Position numbers and translations under genes: made by a program
Shown here: piece after piece, positions 48,718 through 59,136 of the stretch
Position numbering within the stretch: the stretch's first letter is position 1
Layout: every line of letters starts with the position of its first letter
The notes under the pieces: generated by a model
The model's database searches: none
Told to the model about the DNA's origin: nothing
The model's input: the letters and a program-made list of their open reading frames with translations, nothing else
Source: Platerodrilus igneus
Taxonomy: Eukaryota; Arthropoda; Insecta; Coleoptera; Lycidae
Assembly (NCBI GenBank): GCA_036346225.1
Contig: JARFIW010001469.1
Location: forward strand, 13,238,001-13,302,000
Length of the DNA stretch: 64,000 bases
Direction of reading: 5' to 3'

Positions 48718-50781
48718 TGTGAAATAGAAGGCAATTATTATTTACAAAAAAAGTTATAATATATATTGCTGTGAAATGCTCCTTTGAATGCGGGAACTGG
48801 CCCTTTAAAAAAAAACATCGCCTCGGTTGCTCCTCTAGATAGCTTTCATCCTCATACATAAAATTAAACACCACATTCCTACCACAAACATCAACGTTAA
48901 CTCTATTTACATCAATATTCAGAATACATTAAATTTTCAAATTAAATTTCAGCATAAAATTCAGTTTTAAAAAGAATTTCAAGATTAATTTTATTATCAC
49001 TTTAACGTGCATCCAGAATTAAAGTCCTTGTTGGATGCCTACTAATTAATATAACAATATAAGCAGACCGGAGTCTGAGTATAAAGGGAGCATCTACCAC
49101 CCCTTTACGTTAATTAACCAGGTTCGTCTAATTGAGCTCAAAGACATACCCAAAGTTTCATCATAATTCAGAACATCAATACTAAATACCCTTTCTACTT
49201 AAACAAGCAAATTTCATCTTAAAATTAAAATTTTATGGTTAGTACAATTTCACTAATGTCCATTTAAAGTAAATCAATTATAAAGTTATTCAACACATAC
49301 AAAATGTCAAACAAAATAGTATAATTTACCTGAAGGTTACTGTCCTCGTAGCTTCAAAGTACATCGTCCCTTTAGTTAATCACACCATTCCAACAGGATT
49401 ATATTTACGGCTTCTAATTCTCAACGCTTTTAAAATTTTCTCCATCACCATTTATTTAAAGTTGTTTCTGGGCTTTTCCGGAGCTCATCTGTGTATATCT
49501 GACCCTTGTTTTGAGGATCCAGACACGTATTTGAACCATTTAATTATTAACACCCCGAAAAATAGCAAAGAAATTCATGCGTCTTTCACCAATATACGCC
49601 AAAACTGCCTACTTTTGTGTATACATTTGTCGTTGTAAATTTTGCTAATTGGTACAGTGATACTAAATTTTATTACCTTGTATCTAAGTGCACTGAAGTA
49701 CATTCATGTTAGCACGTAAATAACAAACTATTTTGAATCACTAAAATATACGAGCAAACTTTAAATTATTTTATCAAACTAAAATGCACTGTTTAACATC
49801 TTCAATCAAGTCGCGGATGTAAGAGCTTTTAACGCATCGAATAGTCAAAAGTCTAAGAGAGCTTGTTTATATTCACCTCGGTATATATAGCAAAAAGCCT
49901 GTCTGTCGGTCTGTTCCCCAAAACGGGTAATTCTAAAGAATTTCTCATGCCATGTTCCCAGTCCGTCGCTCGCGCGTCGGTTTTTACGAATTTTTCACTC
50001 GCCCCAGTTAAATCTCAGAAATTCTCACACGGCACGCAAACATGTCCGAGAAAAGCTAATTAATTTTGTACAGAAATCGTTGTTTCTACCTCTGATACTT
50101 GCATCCTATTTTCAACCAATTGTGACCCTCATGACGTTGCTTAAATCACGCCTTTTACTATATGTGTCTTTGCTTGACGCATTTTTTCTTTCCTTTTCTA
50201 ACCTGTTCGCATTGGTGCAAATTGATATTCTTTATTATCGATTATATTTTAGTCCATGTGGACTATCTGGGTTTAATAACCCCGTATCGCACCTTCTCGT
50301 GAATATTAAGCCCCGGTTTCTCCAAGATTCTTTGTAAACACTAATTGTCTGCAAACTTTTCGCCGAATGAGCTTTTTAAATAAACCCTGTTTTGTATTTC
50401 GTGCTAAAGCATCTGACCGTTTCCAATATCCTTAGAATCGACATGTTTATCTAAACAAATTAAACTGAAATTGCCTTTTAAAATACGCAGGTGTGTTCAA
50501 ACATCCTACTTCTAACTAACACTTCTAGGATTTACATTTTATTGGGTTTTTACAAGTTTCTATAGATATTATCTGTTACTAACGATTCAATTAACTTCAA
50601 TTAAAAATAATAGCCTTTAATTTTTAGTGAATCCTAACTAAATATTAGTTATTATCTGTACGTTTTGTTCAATACCGGTTACTTGAAATAGAGTTAATTA
50701 AGATAAATTTTGCATGTAATTTCCATTTGTTTAGGAATAATTACATTACACGCAGAGCTTTTTTTAATACTGTTTAGTAGG
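48718..50781. other. Stretch without recognised genes
   Basis: Frames at 48,674-48,874, 49,863-50,063 and 50,080-50,337 show no motif. 49,900-50,050 is GC-richer. Confidence 0.4.
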
Positions 50782-50930
50782 GTAGCTAAGCCGCTTTGGC
50801 AACAGAGATCCACAGCAAGATATGTATACGCCGATTCGAGAACAATATGAACAGCTAGGCCGCTTTGGGAAACAAAACGTACAGCAAGATATGTATACGC
50901 CGCTTTGAGAACAAAATTGTCTTTGTGTGT
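50782..50930. repeat. Two-copy tandem repeat, about 70-bp unit
   Basis: GCTA(A/G)GCCGCTTTGG...AGCAAGATATGTATACGCCG...GAGAACAA occurs twice in a row; followed by a G-rich strand stretch at 50,938-51,030. Confidence 0.8.
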
Positions 50931-51099
50931 AAATTTGTTGCGTCGGGGGGTCGTTAGGTATTTGGGGTGTGCGTTCGGCGGGGTCGTTAGATTTTGTCGT
51001 GGGGTGGTGCGCGTGCGCTGGGGTGGAGATATTTTCTTAAGAAATTTTTTTAGCAAGCGTTCCCGACGTTAAATATTAAATATTAAATTTTAAAAAATG

Positions 51100-52450
51100 T
51101 TGTATGTGTAGAAAATGGAGTTCACGTGTTGGTTCTTGGCCACTTCGGAGATTTTTCTGGGGTAGGTTAAGCTAAAAATTAAAACGCCGCGGTGAAGAAT
51201 TTTTTAAATATTAAGCAAACGCGCGCAAGTGGTAAAGAGTGTTTTAGCTCTCCTCATAAGCTGCGTTTTGTACGAAGTAGCAAATAAAATTGAGAAAATA
51301 TACGAAATGTTATATGATGGAGGTCAAATTTTTAAACGTTTGCAGGTAAAATCTTGTAAAAAAGAAGTCGTTCACTTCTCGCAATTTCAATGTCACGATA
51401 AAATACTAAGAATTTGCATGCAGTCGAATATAACCTCGTGTTTTTTATCTGGTAATATATATGCAAATCATGCCGACATTCGACTTTTAATATAGTGTAT
51501 TTAATTAACATAAGGTGTGTTTGCAAAAACATGTTAAGACTATTTCCTTCTTGGTATGCAAATTATACCACCTTTCATCACGATTTATTTGACTCTCAAA
51601 TAAAAAAATTAATTTGATGTTATATCAAGCATCTCTTGCTTACATTTTAGCAATTTGAATATATCTAAATATTTAAATGTAATTATACATTTAATTTATG
51701 AGGCAATAAAAATTCTTTTACTTTTAGCGGTTTGGTGATTGTATGTAGATGACGTATTAGACATTGTATATATATAACTCGTTTAATTTCACAAACGTGA
51801 TAAAAAATTTATAGGTTATGCAAAAACGTGCATGTAGTGAAGAATTTAGCGGTGATCTTTAGAGCGTCGTCTTTGTTTTTATTCTCGTTGCTTTAATTAA
51901 TTAAAGAAAGATTTTTTGTTTAAGCAAAAATAGGAAATTTGGTGGATGACATAATCATTCTCAACATGATGAATGGTGGGGGAAGGGAGCTTCAAAACGT
52001 GTCCTAAACGGGGCTGTGCCCCATTATTTTTGTATTAAATGTCAAAAAGAATAGGAGAAATTATTCGACTCGTATTTTATAATGGTTTTAATTTAAAATA
52101 TTGGTGTGTGTGTGTGTGTGTGCAAAAAAAACATGTTAAGACAGGTCACTCGTTATTTTGTTCATGATTGCATCACCCAAATAATTTATACAACTAAACT
52201 GAACTCGTACCCGGATCTAAAATATAACCTTAAAAACTATGCAAATCATGTCGTTATTTAAAACGTGGTGAAGAATTTGGATAGTGATGTAATCATTCTC
52301 AAATGCGGAATAGTACTCCATAAGGCGTTCTGAACGGAGGCTTTGCATGCATTAGGTGATCGAATACTTCGGAGATTTTTAGGTTAAGCAAAAACATGCA
52401 CGTGCTGAAGAATCCCCCGAGATTTTTAAAAAATTATTTTTGTATTAAAT
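51100..52450. repeat. Degenerate tandem repeats, about 600-bp unit
   Basis: Blocks such as GGTTA(A/T)GC(A/T)AAAA...CGTG..GTGAAGAAT recur at about 51,165-51,215, 51,813-51,855, 52,258-52,280 and 52,380-52,420. ACATGTTAAGAC recurs at 51,529 and 52,132, and ATAATCATTCTCAA(A/C)ATG-like strings at 51,950 and 52,290. The frame at 51,229-51,495 starts with GTG and has no motif. Confidence 0.5.
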
Positions 52451-52744
52451 ATATAATGTTAAAAAGAAACACACAAAATTTGAATGTTTTATTTATATTA
52501 GTTTCACTTACTGGCATATTTTAATTACATGCTAATGAGTTCATATATTTTCATGCAGTTTGATTGATTCACTGCCGAAACAAAACATTTTTTACACAGC
52601 TGGCAATACTGGGTGTCGTTCTTTTCAATATAATATCAGTAACTATTTACAATACAGCTGAATACTGAAAGGTAAAGTAACTTTCACGCATTTACCTACG
52701 TGTACTTAAATTTAATTGAATTCTAAAAAATATATGCATATCTA

Positions 52745-52985
52745 TGGCAGGCAACCCAGCATACACCAATTATATATTCTTAGTGTAAAATTTTATTGTT
52801 AGGTGAATAACCAGCCATTTATTATGTAATATTTATTGCCACAAGCATGGTAATAATAATTTGCAATGTGCAAAATACCTCTTTTTGTTGTTAAAAGACC
52901 GATTTAATTAAACACTATAAAAAATTGTGAATTATTTATTCTAGTTAAATTTTACAGTGCTAGAGACGCTAATTATTATTAGTAC
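52745..52985 (+). pseudogene. Fossil of the exonuclease-like C-terminal domain outside the Maverick
   Basis: The DNA at 52,848-52,985 aligns with 186-320: AATAATAAT(T/C)TGCAATGTGC, TTGTTAAAAGA, then TTATTTATT...AAATTTTACA(A/G)TG. It is the Cys-tail and 3' flank of the gene at 1-270, here without an open frame. It lies about 270 bp outside the left TIR of the Maverick. Confidence 0.5.
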
Positions 52986-53256
52986 TAGATATAGGTATAA
53001 CAAAATCTGTATTCCAGATGATAGTATGTTCAAAGGATATTATTATTTAAAAAGACTCTGTAAACATGATTAGTGAAATTATTAAAATTAAGGAATGTAA
53101 AGCAAAAATTTGTCCATAAAAGCAAATATGTTTTCTAAAAGATGTGCATAACTTAGGGATCTAAACGTTTCAACATCTCGCAAACTAAGATAAAAATTAC
53201 TTATTTCTTTGCAAAAGACGTTCATATAACGCCCTTTAACAACCGCGTTTAGTAAA

Positions 53257-53677
53257 GTGCATGGTAGTTAATGACCTCGGCGATTGTGCTATTTATAGTA
53301 TAATTATAACAACATATCCCCATATGTAAATTATATGGTTCTGGTTTATACCTAAAAACAACTATTTTGCATTATATTTTGTTGATCCTGGCAGAATAAA
53401 TTACAAGTATAGCTACATTGTCAATACATTTTTATTTTCAAACTCGTTTCAATTATTGTAGAATTTAGTGCTTATAAATAACCTACTTTAATTTAATAAG
53501 TTAGTCTTAAATTAATAATTATTGTCAAGCGAAATATATACACATATAGTAAATAATTGCAAGAATGTCTATAATATATCTGAGTTTTAATTCTGTTAAA
53601 TGGAACACATGGCAACTGTGTAACTTTAAAATATTTTAGCATAATTGTCAATTACCAAAATTCACAATTTTCATCTT
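53257..53677 (+). repeat. Left TIR of Maverick, with about 260-bp insertion
   Basis: 53,257-53,344 and 53,604-53,677 match the right TIR in order; 53,345-53,603 has no counterpart there. The inner end is marked by ATTACCAAAATTCACAATTT. Confidence 0.75.
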
Positions 53678-54652
53678 ATATCAACAAATGTTATTAAATT
53701 GATGCTATACAATAAAAATAATACCGTTATATTTCAAATCATTTTAATAGAAATACGCAATGTTAAGTCGTTATTAAAAATTAATTTAAACAGAGTTTTT
53801 ATTGTTATCACCGTCTGTTGAAGAATCGTAGCAGAATCTGAACTATATCGCTTTTACAAAGCATGTATTCAAGATCACATTTAGTTAGTTTCAAAAAACT
53901 TTTCATCATTGTATACGACTTGTTTTAACTTGCAGTAGGTATCAATAACCGAATCAACATTACCACCCGAACATGGTTGACAACTTTAAATTTTATTTTC
54001 CCTATTACTTTCAAGGTATTAAACATTGGTATATATATATATATACATATATATATAGATTTAGTGACATCAGGCAACATTTTTCTTAATCTTCGTTGGG
54101 AATTAAACCACTCATAGTTTTTAAAATCATATTTCTTTACGTTTCGATCCATGACCTAGGATCGTTGTCAAAATTGTCAAAACCACAACAAACATATAAG
54201 GAGTATTTATCAGGCAACATATTTCTCGCATGGCTATGACAGCTTTTTGTGCTCTATGTAGAGTAATGATTAACGTTATGCTCTTTTGATTAATTTGCAA
54301 TTTACCGGACATGCATCCTTCGTTAAAAGTGAAGGATATTCTCATAGATAATTTGGATAACAATCTATCACCGCCAACACTCACCTCTAATTGGATTTTC
54401 CTTAAATATATTGGTCAAATTCAACAAAGTCGCCTTGCCAGAGATCATCTCGAGGTTGTTGATTTGTTGATGCTGTTACAAAAACTAGTGGGGGTTTTAT
54501 CAGACAAATAACTAGGTGATGCTCAGTATCACAACACTTTAGCATTACCTATTTTGATGAATGTGCTATAAAAGCTAGGTACTTGGATAGTTCTCGCAGA
54601 TAGTGGAACAACAACGATAGTGACGATAGTGGTGCGAAGTTTTCAAGTTAAC
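53678..54652. other. Maverick left non-coding region with Penelope scrap
   Basis: 54,085-54,178 matches the Penelope pseudo-LTR at 36,430-36,525 (TTAAACCACTCATAG, ACGTTTCGATCCATGACC, TAGGATCGTTGTC). A TATA-like GCTATAAAAGC at 54,568-54,578, about 85 bp before the next ATG, is a plausible promoter for the ankyrin-like gene. Confidence 0.55.
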
Positions 54653-55357
54653 ATGGACAATGTACTGTACGATTTGTTCGAGAGTGAACAACGCATTTTA
54701 CACCAACATCTGAAACATGCCATAGTATTGAATGATGTGGACAAAATCAAACATATACTGTTCAGAGTAGGCGTTCATGTTTCCTTTAAAGCCTTCAAAT
54801 GGCTAACGTTGACCAATGATACATCCATTGATGTAATGGACATGCTGTTTAATCAACAGAGTAGGTGCGATCAATTTGTATCAAACTTCATGGATGCTTG
54901 CAACGGCAAAACAGAGTTAAAATGTCATCAGGTACGCTGTGTACTAGACGCAATAGAGAGTAATTATAGTTTGAGCGATGTATATTTCCTTGAAGAATTA
55001 CTAACCAACCGAGCTGTATTGAGTACGAAGGCATATCCTATCATGAATATAAAATGCAACTATAAATCACTGGTCACAGCGATTGACGATATGATTGTAG
55101 ATGTTGTATATTTTGCACAACCTATGGTATTAGAAAAAGTATTGAAGTTAATTTTAAAGTATAAGGTAAATTATAAGTACCAACCTAATGTAGTTGGCCC
55201 TCATAGAACAACATATAACTGGCTCCTCAAGAATTTGGCAATGGAGGGCTCAAAACAGCAACCAGGATGGACGTGTGGTCCGGATTCGGGAAAATGGCCA
55301 TCAAATAGTATAGATGATTATAAAAAAGTGTATATGCTATTAAAGTTATTGTTTTAG
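54653..55357 (+). CDS. Ankyrin-like Maverick protein, unknown role
   Basis: The start is the ATG at 54,653 (codons before it are non-ATG); 234 aa to the stop at 55,355-55,357. Helical pairs such as LKHAIVLNDVDKIKHILFRVGVHV and a similar YFAQPMVLEKVLKLILKYKVN near the end have the spacing of degenerate ankyrin repeats. A conserved-looking C-terminal section has GWTCGPDSGKW. It is the outermost gene, transcribed inward, with a TATA-like box upstream. Ankyrin-like accessory proteins are common in large DNA viruses and some Mavericks, where they often contact host ubiquitin or immune factors; no such role can be shown here. The frame is fully open although neighbours are broken. Confidence 0.6.
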   Translation: MDNVLYDLFESEQRILHQHLKHAIVLNDVDKIKHILFRVGVHVSFKAFKWLTLTNDTSIDVMDMLFNQQSRCDQFVSNFMDACNGKTELKCHQVRCVLDAIESNYSLSDVYFLEELLTNRAVLSTKAYPIMNIKCNYKSLVTAIDDMIVDVVYFAQPMVLEKVLKLILKYKVNYKYQPNVVGPHRTTYNWLLKNLAMEGSKQQPGWTCGPDSGKWPSNSIDDYKKVYMLLKLLF

Positions 55358-55708
55358 TTTAATACTATTTTTTGTAAGTAAATCATGTCATCTTGGTAAT
55401 CCTACCTGATGCGCTATAGATAGCACTTATTAGATATAATGGAGGATGCTATTGTACGTGTTGCATACCTTTTACAATAAATATATACCTCGAGTGTTGG
55501 TCAAGTACGGGGAGAAATTGTTAGCTGAGAAGGTAATGTGTTTTTATCTGCTTGTTATTGACACATATTCGCGGACATCGAAAAACTCAAGTTCAACCAA
55601 AACAGCGAAAATCAACCTACATCAACGTTTTGCGCTCCGGGCATGAGGAATTATAAACAACTTTCTTGACGTAGAACTAGTGCAGTAATTAGTAGTACAT
55701 AGATGTAA

Positions 55709-55758
<50 letters not shown>

Positions 55759-55838
55759 GCTATAATAAAGCATATAACAGTAAAAATTTTTTTATTGATG
55801 AATGACATATGATGGTAAGCAAACACGTAACAGAAAAT
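55358..55838. other. Region between convergent genes, with (GT)n tract
   Basis: A 66-codon frame at 55,446-55,646 starts on a non-ATG codon and is unrecognised. (GT)n lies at 55,711-55,757, and AATAAAG at 55,764 could be a polyadenylation signal. Confidence 0.5.
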
Positions 55839-56768
55839 CTACAAAATATGATTTTTGGATATCCAACTATTATGGCTAGAATCTAAATTTAACCATTTCA
55901 CATACACTTGATTTTTAACTCTCTTCAATACTTTTTCCACTAAATATACATCCGGATAGTGTGTTCGTTGAAGTTCTTCTGCATAGAAGCCGCCTAATAT
56001 TGGTTGTCTTCGACTATCGCGCAATAGGTACGTTAAAGGATTAGTCAAATGCACTTTGTACACCGTAAAAATTTCGTTAGACCAATTTGGTGTGTATCCC
56101 TTAGTAAATTGACCTCTATGTTTACTAATGCGAACATGATCCCCAACAGAAAATTTTTTACTCTTTAAGTTAACTGTTTTGATCGTACTGTATACTGTAT
56201 TGAAAAGTTTGCGTTCATTGCGTTTTGACACATCTACAGGTCGCATGCCGATTGTTCGATGTTTGGTGTTGTTATATGCAGTCACGAGTGAGGATAGTAT
56301 ATTCAGCCATCGATACGAACCATTCAAACTGAATTGTTTCCACATTTTTGACTTTAAGGTACGATTAACGCGTTCTACTACGCAAGCTTTTTTATTGCTG
56401 TACACACTATAATGTATAATCTCATATTTTTCCATTAAAGCCTTAAATGTTGAATTATAAAATTCTTTTCCCAAATCCGTTTGAATGTACCGTGGAATAC
56501 GATGGTCTTTGTTGAAAATTGATTGAAAAGCGTTTGAAACAGCTTTACCCGTCTTGCGCTTAACCGGTACGGCCCATAAGTATTTAGAAAATACATCGAT
56601 AACAACTAGAATGTATCTAAATCCTTTATTCATCTTTGCATATGGGATCATTTCCACTAAATCGGCTTGAAACAGCTCGTTTAATCCTTTTGTGATTACA
56701 TGTCTTCTAGGAAAGTTAATGCGAGCAGGCTTATGTAACTCGTGGACGATTTGCTCCTTTACAGACAT
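55839..56768 (-). CDS. int: Maverick integrase (DDE, chromodomain)
   Basis: Minus strand, ATG at 56,766-56,768, 309 aa, uninterrupted. The catalytic core has the first aspartate in FQADLVEM, the second in IQTDLGKEF and the glutamate in VVERVNRTLK; ILVVIDVFSKYLW and TAYNNTKHRTIGMRP are further retrovirus-like landmarks. The C-terminus (VEKVLKRVKNQVYVKW...SWISKNHIL) is a chromodomain. It would insert the element into host DNA and may steer it to chromatin. The usual N-terminal HHCC zinc finger is not seen in this frame; upstream codons to 56,864 lack an ATG, so the N-terminus may be lost. It overlaps no gene but lies 35 bp from the end of the coiled-coil gene upstream. Confidence 0.88.
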   Translation of the reverse strand: MSVKEQIVHELHKPARINFPRRHVITKGLNELFQADLVEMIPYAKMNKGFRYILVVIDVFSKYLWAVPVKRKTGKAVSNAFQSIFNKDHRIPRYIQTDLGKEFYNSTFKALMEKYEIIHYSVYSNKKACVVERVNRTLKSKMWKQFSLNGSYRWLNILSSLVTAYNNTKHRTIGMRPVDVSKRNERKLFNTVYSTIKTVNLKSKKFSVGDHVRISKHRGQFTKGYTPNWSNEIFTVYKVHLTNPLTYLLRDSRRQPILGGFYAEELQRTHYPDVYLVEKVLKRVKNQVYVKWLNLDSSHNSWISKNHIL

Positions 56769-56802
56769 ATTGCTAATATATGTGTGGGTGTATGGTTGAC
56801 GG

Positions 56803-57315
56803 CTATATGCGTGCGTTTTTAAGTTTCTCTTGCAACTGTTGAATATCTGCTTGAATTCGTGCAATGTCTATTCTAAATTGTGCTTTCACTTGTTGAATAG
56901 CAGCGTCTAATGTCTTATATATGCTATTCATAGAATCATCTATCCGTTTCGTTACGATTTGTGCAACATTAGCGTTCACAGTGGCTGGAACAAGGTTACG
57001 CATCATCTCTTCAAAATGGTTAAAGTCTGATCTTGTAACATACTCGCTCGAGAATTGTGTTATCATACTGTTTGTTGTCTCCTTCACAAGCGTGTCTATA
57101 TACTGCTGAATAGTGGAACCACCTCCAAGCGTTGGTTCGCCCTCTTGCTGGTGTAGCGTTGATAACCGCGATTCTAAGTACGCTTTCGTGACTGCATCAT
57201 CATCTTCTTGTGGTGTAGCGACGCGCGCTAATCTCATGTTGTCAAAATCGTAGTAATCATCATAAGAAATATATGAAGCACAGTCAGACGCATGTCCAAA
57301 CTTGTCGATAACCAT
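56803..57315 (-). CDS. Coiled-coil protein, possible fibre or minor virion protein
   Basis: Start at the ATG 57,313-57,315 (earlier codons are non-ATG); 170 aa. An acidic Tyr-rich head (ISYDDYYDFDN) is followed by RLARVATPQEDDDAV and KAYLESRLSTL, then long heptad-rich helices to the end (AAIQQVKAQFRIDIARI, QLQEKLKNARI). The VATPQ..DDAV..AYL signature is of a kind seen in trimeric fibre-like proteins of phages and adintoviruses, so a spike or fibre shaft is a fair guess. It lies between the integrase and the PY-like gene in the same direction. Confidence 0.6.
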   Translation of the reverse strand: MVIDKFGHASDCASYISYDDYYDFDNMRLARVATPQEDDDAVTKAYLESRLSTLHQQEGEPTLGGGSTIQQYIDTLVKETTNSMITQFSSEYVTRSDFNHFEEMMRNLVPATVNANVAQIVTKRIDDSMNSIYKTLDAAIQQVKAQFRIDIARIQADIQQLQEKLKNARI

Positions 57316-57343
57316 CGTGATAATGAATAACAAGTCGCACAAT

Positions 57344-58310
57344 CTACGCTATTATACGCAATTCGCGTAATTCTTCCATAATCGATGTAATTTCGTTGGT
57401 GTGACCGGTGTTACCTGCATCTTGCGAGGCGACCAGAAGCTTGAGCCGTTCGCACAGTTCGTTGGGATCATCAAAGTATACATACTCTAGTGGCTTCTCG
57501 TTATAATCCATGAGTAGACCACGGCCACTCGGGTTTATAGTTTGCTGTCGTAAGCTATACATTGCATTACTTCTTTTTTTAATGTCCGCATAATCGTTAA
57601 TTTCTTTAAGTGAGAATTTACCCAAAGGATTGAGAAGGAACAGTTGCTCGTACAACCCTTTGCTACCGTTGTAGCAAAATCGTTCTACACACCTTTTCAC
57701 CAATCCCGAAGATAATGTCCGAATCACCAATCATTAATTTTCCTGTCTCCGGATTAAAACGTACTTTATCCCTGCGCAAGTGCTCCGTGTCATTGTTATA
57801 AATACCAGTAAAGTTGGAAAACAGATTATCGACATAGTATCTTACCGATGGTAAGAATCGTTGTAAGTAGACCTGATGTTCTTCGCTGTTTAGGTACCGT
57901 TCGTACTCTGTATGGGTCTCTGGAGTATTGCCGCTACTCTCCGATTCTTCGAAGGTGGACTCCAAAGACTGGACTGGGCTATGAGGATTGTGTTCCCATG
58001 CCTCCTCTATTGGTGGTGCGGCGATTGGTGTGGAACTGCGCACCTGATCGAGAAATTTGGGGCGTCTTTTAGGAGTAGATTGTACGTCATGTTGTTGTGG
58101 TAACCAGTGCTGGCTTTCGATCTTGGACTCCTGTTTAATATCTTTCAGCAGACCGGTCTGAAGTGTTTGTAACCGTTTTGTAATAGGTGCATAGGCTTTA
58201 CTTAATGCAAGCTCCTTTTCAACCACACCTGCTTTTAGCGCTTGTAATTTCCTCTTAACTGCCTTTCGTACTTTTATGAGTTCTCGTTTGGTTTTCACGT
58301 CGTCTGCCAT
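57344..58310 (-). pseudogene. PY-like Maverick protein, one frameshift
   Basis: Two minus-strand frames overlap: 57,663-58,310 (ATG at 58,308) and 57,344-57,730. The first has a Lys-rich helical N-terminus (KTKRELIKVRKAVKRKLQAL), a Pro/Ser-rich linker and a conserved stretch with FNPETGKLMIGDSDI; the second continues GSKGLYEQLFLLNPLGKF and KKRSNAMYSLRQQ. The IGDSDI...GLYEQLF...Y..I..SNA order is that of a family widespread in insect Mavericks, of unknown function and often annotated as uncharacterised. A frame change near 57,700 separates the parts, so the gene is probably dead. Total length would be about 320 aa. Confidence 0.7.
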
Positions 58311-58351
58311 CGTCTAGAAACGGGTAGGAAGTGATATGCTATTTATGTGCT

Positions 58352-59043
58352 TTATAAGTATATATAGGTGTCAAAATCTTTTCGGTAGCGACCGTTCTGC
58401 AAATCGCCATCTTTATTGATCACCAGGAACCCATACCGATCTCGCCAGCATACGCCGCACAATTCTTTAAACCGGTTAAACGACATATCCGTGTTTACAT
58501 GGTCAGCGTATACGTGTTTTAAATTAAGTTCGTCTTGTTTGAATAGCACTAGGACATTAGCATTGTCTCTAATCAATTGTTTAGGTATTTTGGAATAGGT
58601 CTGACATAGGTAAAACAATCAATGGCCTTATGTCGACCTAAAGAAAAATATTCTCGCATTACATTTTGTTTATCGCACGACACGTCATCGAAAATAAATA
58701 TCGAATTAGGTTTTGCATCCGCTGGAGTAACAATTGCATCCCATTTGTTAAACGCAAAATATCCTATTCCTTTTATTGGTTGTAATAACCTCTCTAGGTA
58801 CTGATACTTTAGTTGATACAAGGATTTTGAGTAGAGATAAACGTTTTCAAAGCGTACACCATTCGGATGTTTCAAGAGACCGATGACTACATTAGTTTTA
58901 CCACAATTGGATGGACCTGTAATGATACACCGTATTGTTGATGGTAATAGTAGTCCATGCTTTTGCACGTTAGTGTTGTTGCTGCAGTTGTGGTCCGTAA
59001 TTGGCAACGCCAATTGTTGCTTTACCAGACGCATTCTATCCAT
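58352..59043 (-). pseudogene. Maverick DNA-packaging ATPase (FtsK/HerA type), frameshifted
   Basis: ATG at 59,041-59,043. The first frame (58,573-59,043) has the Walker A motif GPSNCGKTN, followed by a stretch ending in ENVYLYSKSL, and Walker B IFIFDDVSCD; the second frame (58,352-58,618) begins FYLCQTYSKIPKQLIRDN, the sensor region, and ends YGFLVINKDG...NGRYRKDFD. The two overlap, and the frame change lies at about 58,610. Both halves match the family, so one indel inactivates a 230-aa enzyme that would pump DNA into the capsid. It is transcribed away from the capsid block at 59,137. Confidence 0.85.
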
Positions 59044-59136
59044 ATACTAAAACGTAATTGCAGTATGGTAAGCATTTAAGCGAGTAATTCTACACGCATG
59101 ACCAGTCTCCTTTAAACCTTTCGACTGACAAGATTA
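59044..59136. promoter_or_regulatory. Divergent promoter region of ATPase and capsid block
   Basis: 93 bp separate two oppositely directed start codons. No TATA box is clear; the spacing alone implies shared regulation. Confidence 0.4.

Noticed and set aside
50938..51030. G-rich strand considered as a G-quadruplex or CpG-island promoter
   Set aside because: G-runs are short and unevenly spaced, and no gene start lies next to it.
51229..51495. 88-aa frame starting at GTG
   Set aside because: No ATG start, no motif, and it lies in degenerate tandem repeats.
56179..56412. Plus-strand frames opposite integrase, PY-like and ATPase genes
   Set aside because: They are shadows of well-supported minus-strand genes.
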